Shown: one piece after another, positions 18,922-23,293 of the stretch
How the letters are laid out: each line of letters opens with the position of its first letter
How positions within the stretch are numbered: position 1 is the stretch's first letter
NCBI GenBank assembly: GCA_001017865.1
Contig: LATQ01000001.1
Location: 1,828,483-1,851,775 of the forward strand
DNA: 23,293 nt
Origin: Rhodococcus sp. IITR03
GTDB lineage: Bacteria; Actinomycetota; Actinomycetes; Mycobacteriales; Mycobacteriaceae
Reading direction: 5' to 3'
The notes under the pieces: generated by a model
Told to the model about the DNA's origin: nothing
The model's database searches: none
The model's input: only the letters and a program-made list of their open reading frames with translations
Program-made: the position numbers and the translations under genes

Positions 18922-20202
18922 CTGACGTAGTCCTTTCGGCGACCGGCGTCCTTTCGGGGACCGGCGTGGACGGAACGGGGACGATCTCGGCGGGATCGTC
19001 GAGACGGGACAGTCGCAGGCCGCGCGGTCCGAAACGCAGGACCACCGCCGCGACGACCAGCAGCAGCGCGGCGAGCCCGACGGTGGACCGCAGGCCGATC
19101 AGGTCGGCGACCGCGCCCTGCAGAGCAGCGCCGAGGGCCACCGAACCGGTGTAGACCATCACGCTGACCGACAGCACCCGTCCCCGGATGTGGTCGGTGA
19201 CGAGCACCTGCACGGTGCTCTGCCGATGGTGAGGGAGAGGAGGAAGAAGACGCCCACGCCGACGGTGGCGGCGGTGGCCGTGACCGTCGTCGGGGCGATG
19301 GCGAAGAGTGCCAGCGTGATTCCGAAGCCGATGAAGGCGACGAGGGCGACGGTCGACCGGCCGACGCGGCGCAGGGCGCCTCCCAGCAGCGGGATGCCGG
19401 CCATGGTGCCGATGCCGAGTCCCAGGTTGAGGGCGGCCAGACCCAGCTCACCGCTGTCGAAGACATCCTCGGAGAACGTGATCACGTGCTGGAAGATCGG
19501 CATCCCCAGAGTGCCCGTTACGAGGACGACGGTCACCGCGGTGAGCACCCCCGGGGTGGATCGGGTGTAGCGCAGTCCTTCGACGAAGCGCCCGCTCTTC
19601 CTGCTGCCCCGAGCGGCGGGGGCGGGGGCGTTGACGGGTTTCGCGACGATCAGCGCCACGACGACGGAGAGCACCATGACGAAGGTGACCGCGAATGCGA
19701 CCGCCGGTCCCCACCAGTACAGGACGACACCGGCCACTGCGGGTCCGAACGATCGCGCGAGGTTGAACTGGATCGTGTTCAGCGACGCGGCGGAGGCGAG
19801 CGAAGCGCGCGGCGCGTAGTCGTTGGTCAGTGCCTGCCAGCTCGGCATCGACACGCCCTGCCCGATGCCGGTGAGCGCAGCGAGGCCGAGCAACAGCCAC
19901 GGCGAGTGCCATTCGGCGAGCCAGCACACGCAGATGGCCAGGGCCACCAGGGAACGCATCAGCTGCATCCACAACACGAGCAACCGCCGGTCGACCCGGT
20001 CGGCGAGCGCACCCGCGTAGGGGCCGAGCACCATGATCGGAACGAACTGCGCCGCGGTGGCGAGACCGACCCACGCGGCCGAACCCGTGATCTGGAAGAG
20101 CACGAACGGAACGGCCAGCGATTGGAACCACCCACCGGTGTTGGTGAGGAAGGCGCCGGTCAGGAAGACCACGAAGCCGCGGTGCCGCAGCGCTTCGAAC
20201 AT
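18914..20202 (-). CDS. EntS-like (DHA3) MFS transporter
   Basis: About 429 residues after one repair, 12 predicted helices. Seen: FEALRHRGFVVFLTGAF at the N-terminus, GPYAGALADRVDRRLLVLWMQ between TM2 and TM3, a middle FVEGLRYTRSTPGV before TM7 and DHIRGRVLSVSVMVYTGSVALG late in the protein; this layout matches the MFS_3/EntS group. The break near 19222 restores IGxSTVQVLVTDHIRGR. ATG at 20202 has GGAAAGGA upstream. Its last codons overlap the reductase start by 8 bases, indicating translational coupling. EntS relatives export catechols; here it may export an excess catechol or a toxic intermediate, or import substrate. Direction and substrate are not shown by the sequence. Confidence 0.85.
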
Positions 20203-20244
20203 GGTGTGCGCGTCCTTTCCTCCGGTACGGGACCGGAATGACGA

Positions 20245-20275
20245 GGAGGCGCGACCGGGTTCCGGCCGCGCCTCC
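20245..20275 (-). terminator. Hairpin after the monooxygenase gene
   Basis: GGAGGCGCG (20245-20253) pairs with CGCGCCTCC (20267-20275); after one A-C mismatch CCGG pairs with CCGG around a GTT loop. The 13-pair stem begins 10 bases past the monooxygenase stop and lies upstream of the MFS start at 20202. It probably ends or weakens transcription inside the catabolic cluster. Confidence 0.65.
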
Positions 20276-20285
20276 CGACCGTTGA

Positions 20286-21527
20286 TCAGCTGTAGAGGCG
20301 GGCGGAGCGCTCGCGGGCGCCGGCGCGGTCCTCGTCGCTGAGCAGGAAGGCTGCGGCCGCCGGATTGCCCATCTCGAGGTTCGCCGCGGTCGCGGCGGCG
20401 AAGTCGGTGTTCTGGGTGAAGTGCTGGCGGGCCACGATCAGGTCGCGGTAGATGCGCGAGAGCGGGTTGGCCTCGTGCACGACACTGGCCGACATCGACG
20501 GCATGAGCTGCTGCGGGACGTTCAGTGCGGCCTCGGCGGTGCGCGCCATGTCGTAGATGCCGCGGGCGGCCTCGAGATCGCCGGGGATCTCGAAGTTCTC
20601 GGCCTGCTCGAAGCCCTTGCGCAGCCACCGCAGAGCGGTCTCCTGCTGATCGGACAGGCGCACACGCACGTCGTTCATGCGCAGCAGCTCCACGCGGTCC
20701 TCGCTGAGCTTCTGGTTGTCGAAGCGGCGGGTGAACTTCTTCAGCTGGGCGACGTACTCGTCGTAGAAGGCCCAGGCGGCACCGAGGGCGGGCGCACCGG
20801 CGACGAGGTTGTAGAGGTAGCCTGCGGGATCCGGTAGAGCGGGTTGACGTTCTGCTTCAGGCCGGGACCTGCCTGAGCGAGCAGGATCTGGCGGTCGAGC
20901 ACGCGGTGCGCCGGCACGAAGACGTTCTTCAGCGCGACCGAGCGCGAACCGGTGCCGCGCATGCCGAGCACGAACCAGTCGTCGATGATCTCGACCTCGG
21001 ACAGCGGCACGACGAAGTTGTGCATGATCGGCTTGCCGTCGACCTCGACCGACGCGCCGAGGATCACCCACTGGGCGTGCGTGATGCCCGAGGAGGACTT
21101 CCACGAACCGTCGAGGATGTAGCCGCCCTCGACCGGCGTCGCCTTGCCGTGCGGCGCGTAGGACGAGGAGAGCAGCGTGGTCGGATCGTCGAGGAACAGC
21201 TCGTCCTGGAGCTGTTCGGTCATGTGCGAGACCTCCCAGCTGTGGACACCGAGCAGCATGAGGACCAGCCGGTCGAGGTGCAGGACTTCGACACCTCGAT
21301 GACCGCCTCGACGAAGTCGGCCGGGTGGGCCTCCTCGCCGCCGTACCGCGCGGGCTGCAGTGCCCGGGTCAGGCGCAGTCGATCATCGCCTGCACGGCCT
21401 CGGGGGCCACCGTGCGCTGCTGATCGTTCTGGACGGCGTACTCGGCGACGATCGGGGCGATCTGCCGGGCGCGCTCGACGAGGGAGAGACCGGTGGTGGT
21501 GACGGGGGGTTCGGCGTAGGTGGTCAT
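20286..21527 (-). CDS. Flavin-dependent monooxygenase, acyl-CoA dehydrogenase fold (HsaA/HpaB-C2-like)
   Basis: Oxygenase part of a two-component system that hydroxylates a phenol to a catechol with reduced flavin from a partner reductase. About 414 residues after three repairs, close to HsaA (394) and the A. baumannii C2 protein (422). Seen: N-terminal ARQIAPIVAEYAVQND, GVHSWEVSHM, SSSYAPHGKATPVEGGY, DGSWKSSSGITHAQW and FVLGMRGTGSRSVALKNVFVPAHR, all in the order found in HsaA (SSYAP, GSW-WSSG, GLRGTGS, FVP-HR). Breaks near 21375 (MIDCALTRAL, one C), 21261 (GWVLMLLGVHSW, one G) and 20828 (RIPAGYLYN, one base). ATG at 21527 has AAGGAG upstream. Transcribed after the hydrolase with a 43-base gap. 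Substrate unknown. Confidence 0.9.
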
Positions 21528-21570
21528 CGGGGTGCTCCTTGGTACGAGAGTGGGCGAAGAGGTATCGGGG

Positions 21571-22570
21571 TCAGCGTGCGGACAGGGCGTCGGCGGGCAC
21601 CTCGACCAGATCGGGACGGGGGGCGCGGCGGGTCGAGATGCCGGCGGCCTGCGCGGTCTCCCAGGAGACCTTGCCGTCGCGGAAGAACTCGAGGAAGACC
21701 TGGTTGTGCAGCTCGGGACGGTCGGTCTGGCCTGATGGCCGGTGTTCTCCGGGTAGAAGAACTGCACCTTCGGCAGTGCGTCCTCCTGCAGGTGGGCGGC
21801 CTCCACGGCGTAGAGCACGTCCTTGTCGCCGAACATCGCGATGCCCGGGATGGAGATCCGGTCGAGCCGGCCCGTGGTGGTGAGGCGGAGCAGCTCGTCG
21901 GGGTCGGTCGGGCGCAGGACCCGGCCCATGTTGGCGTCGTAGTACTCCTGGTTGCGGTTCGCGGCGGCGGTGCGCATGGTGACCAGTTCGTCGGTGACGC
22001 CGGACGGGTCGACGACCATCGACTCGATCATCGCGCGCATCATCGTCTCGGAACCGTCGTAGGTGCCGCCGCTGCCGGGCAGCGGTCCGTTCTTGGCCCG
22101 GTTGTCCACCGCGCGCATCTCGTCACGGGTGACCAGGTCGCCGATCATGCCGGCGATCACCGCGAAGCGCTCGACCGTTCCGGGTGTGCGACAACGTAAT
22201 TGACGGTGTTCTGGCAACCCATCGAGTTGCCGCCGAGGCAGAAGGTGTCGAGGGCGACGGCGTTGACGAAGTCCTGCAGGAAGTCGACCTGGCCGCCCTG
22301 CCCGTACGCGTAGAAGCGTCCGGGATCCTCCGTCAGGCCGAAGCCGGGGAAGTCGGGGCAGTAGACACGGAAGCCGTGGGCGCCGAGAAAGGGTGCCATG
22401 TAACGGAATCCGGCCGAACCGGAGCTACCGGGGATACCACCGTGCAGCAGGACGACGGCGGGACCGCTCTCGCCCGAGGTCGAGTAGTGGGCCTTGACGC
22501 CCGTCTGCAGCCGGACGTAGCGGCTGAGCAGTCCCGGAACGTGAATCTCCTGGTCGTCGGTCAACGACAC
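21571..22570 (-). CDS. Alpha/beta hydrolase, probable meta-cleavage product hydrolase (HsaD/BphD-like)
   Basis: About 333 residues after two repairs. Such enzymes split the C-C bond of the ring-opened product of extradiol cleavage. Seen: LLHGGIPGSSG oxyanion-hole loop near residue 41, PDFPGFGLTE, nucleophile Ser116 in GGNSMG, an acidic residue in FGDKD (about 249-251) and His279 in TGHQ, so the triad is complete. Breaks near 22177 (HPERVERFAV, one G) and near 21735 (GHQGQTDRPEL, one G). GTG at 22570 is chosen for its GAGGAGG ribosome site. The gene lies between the extradiol dioxygenase and the hydroxylase, as expected for a meta-cleavage pathway. Other alpha/beta hydrolases have the same motifs, so the C-C hydrolase role rests partly on context. 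Confidence 0.87.
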
Positions 22571-22648
22571 GGTGTCCTCCTCGATGTTGCGTGCATCACG
22601 TCGTGAGCAGCAGTGTGTGACGGGTTCTCGGATAGGGGTCATCGCGAG

Positions 22649-22688
22649 GTGCCACTGTTCGGCACCGGCGTCCGGTCCTCGCCGGACG
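22649..22688 (-). other. Two small hairpins between dioxygenase and hydrolase genes
   Basis: CGTCCGG/CCGGACG (22669-22688, 7 bp, 6-base loop) is followed on the - strand by GTGCC/GGCAC (22649-22665, 5 bp). They lie in the 134-base gap (22571-22704), which is otherwise without a gene. They might act in RNA processing or partial termination. Confidence 0.35.
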
Positions 22689-22704
22689 GGCTCGACTGGG
22701 TCTG

Positions 22705-23293
22705 TCAGCCGACGCGCTGATGTCCCCAGAAGTGGGCGGCGTTCCACCGGCCGGGAACCAGGTGTCCTCGTCGATCTCGAGTCCGCCGTAGCCGTACTCC
22801 ATCTCCCAGCCGGACGGCGTCTTGACGTAGTACGAGATCATCTCGTCGTTGGTGTGCTTGCCGAGCGTGGCGCCCAGCGGCGCGGCTCCCTCGAGGATCC
22901 GGTCGTAGGCGCGTCCGACCGTGTCGAGGTTGTCGACCTGCACCATGAGGTGGCCGAGGCGCGGGCCGAAGCCGGGACGGTGGGCGAAGGCCACCGAGTG
23001 ATGGCGGGGATTGCAGTGCAGGAAGGTACCCGGGTCCGGGCCGATGTCGATGTAGTCGCTCAGGCCGAGGCCGAGGATGTCCATGTAGAGCTCGCGGAAC
23101 GGAGCCGACTCGCTGACCGCGAACATCACGTGGCCGATGCCCATGCCCTCGGTGACGAAGCGCGCGCCGGTCGGGGAGACGAACGGCGTCGACTCGCGGT
23201 GCTGGCCGTAGTAGACCTCGATGCCGTGGCCGTCCGGGTCGGTGAAGCCAGGTGAGTCGGTCACCTGGCGGTAGCGGCCTCCTCGGCGCTCGC
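22705..23293 (-). CDS. Type I extradiol ring-cleavage dioxygenase (BphC/HsaC-like), N-terminus outside window
   Basis: About 196 residues, mostly the catalytic C-terminal half, are visible; the start lies beyond 23293. It cleaves a catechol next to the hydroxyls using Fe(II). Compared with BphC, the metal ligands are all present: His in GIGHVMFAV, His in LGHLMVQVDNLD and Glu in SGWEMEYG; active-site residues are His in NPRHHSVAF, His in GKHTNDEMISYY and the following Tyr. The preceding DPDGHGIEVYYG is the end of the N-terminal domain. One base added near 22741 changes the end to AGWNAAHFWGHQRVG and a stop at 22705-22707, a typical family ending; without it the frame runs to 22596. First gene of the visible cluster, feeding the hydrolase. 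Confidence 0.93.
   Translation of the reverse strand, partial: RAPRRPLPPGDRLTWLHRPGRPRHRGLLRPAPRVDAVRLPDRRALRHRGHGHRPRDVRGQRVGSVPRALHGHPRPRPERLHRHRPGPGYLPALQSPPSLGGLRPPSRLRPAPRPPHGAGRQPRHGRTRLRPDPRGSRAAGRHARQAHQRRDDLVLRQDAVRLGDGVRLRRTRDRRGHLVPGRWNAAHFWGHQRVG

Noticed and set aside
13877..23293. Naming the cluster hsaACBD (steroid degradation)
   Set aside because: Enzyme types match but gene order and neighbours differ, and no steroid-specific gene is in view; substrate left open.

Overview
The window looks like chromosomal DNA of a high-GC actinobacterium of the Mycobacteriales, most likely Rhodococcus or a close relative. The reasons are the strongly GC-biased third codon positions, the frequent GTG/TTG starts, the GGAGG-type ribosome sites, a purC-ptrB gene pair as in mycobacteria, and a mix of siderophore and aromatic-catabolic genes. 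The genus is inferred; there is no rRNA or other marker here. Almost every long gene is broken by single-base shifts, about 30 in all. Nearly all are repaired by adding one base, usually in a short G or C run, so I read them as sequence errors and annotate each gene across its breaks.

Region 1 (1-4625, + strand) is the end of a siderophore-type cluster: the last module of an NRPS (adenylation, carrier, epimerization; no thioesterase), a free-standing aryl carrier protein like the EntB C-terminus, and an EntS-like exporter. Together they suggest a catechol (2,3-dihydroxybenzoyl-type) peptide siderophore. A strong bidirectional hairpin ends this block.

Region 2 (4675-9837) holds a small unknown protein gene and a 14-TM efflux pump (- strand), then purC and an oligopeptidase B gene (+ strand), with purC apparently leaderless. 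A 22-codon candidate small ORF with a perfect ribosome site follows.

Region 3 (9923-13849) is a C4-dicarboxylate unit: a CitA/DcuS-type sensor kinase and its CitB/DcuR-type regulator (- strand, translationally coupled) diverge from a DctA symporter gene (+ strand). It ends in a 21-bp perfect inverted repeat.

Region 4 (13877-23293, all - strand, read right to left) is an aromatic or steroid-like meta-cleavage cluster. In order of transcription it holds a type I extradiol dioxygenase (cut by the window edge), an alpha/beta hydrolase, an acyl-CoA-dehydrogenase-fold flavin monooxygenase, an EntS-like MFS protein, a flavin reductase fused to an IclR-type ligand-binding domain, an aromatic-acid MFS symporter, a MmgE/PrpD-family protein and a fumarylacetoacetate-hydrolase-family protein. 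The inferred logic is uptake of an aromatic acid, hydroxylation to a catechol by the monooxygenase/reductase pair, ring cleavage, hydrolysis of the ring-cleavage product, and further processing by the last two enzymes. The substrate is not identifiable from the sequence. The reductase fusion is the most unusual single gene. I saw no tRNA, rRNA, CRISPR array, insertion sequence or attachment site, and no gene-free stretch over 300 bases.
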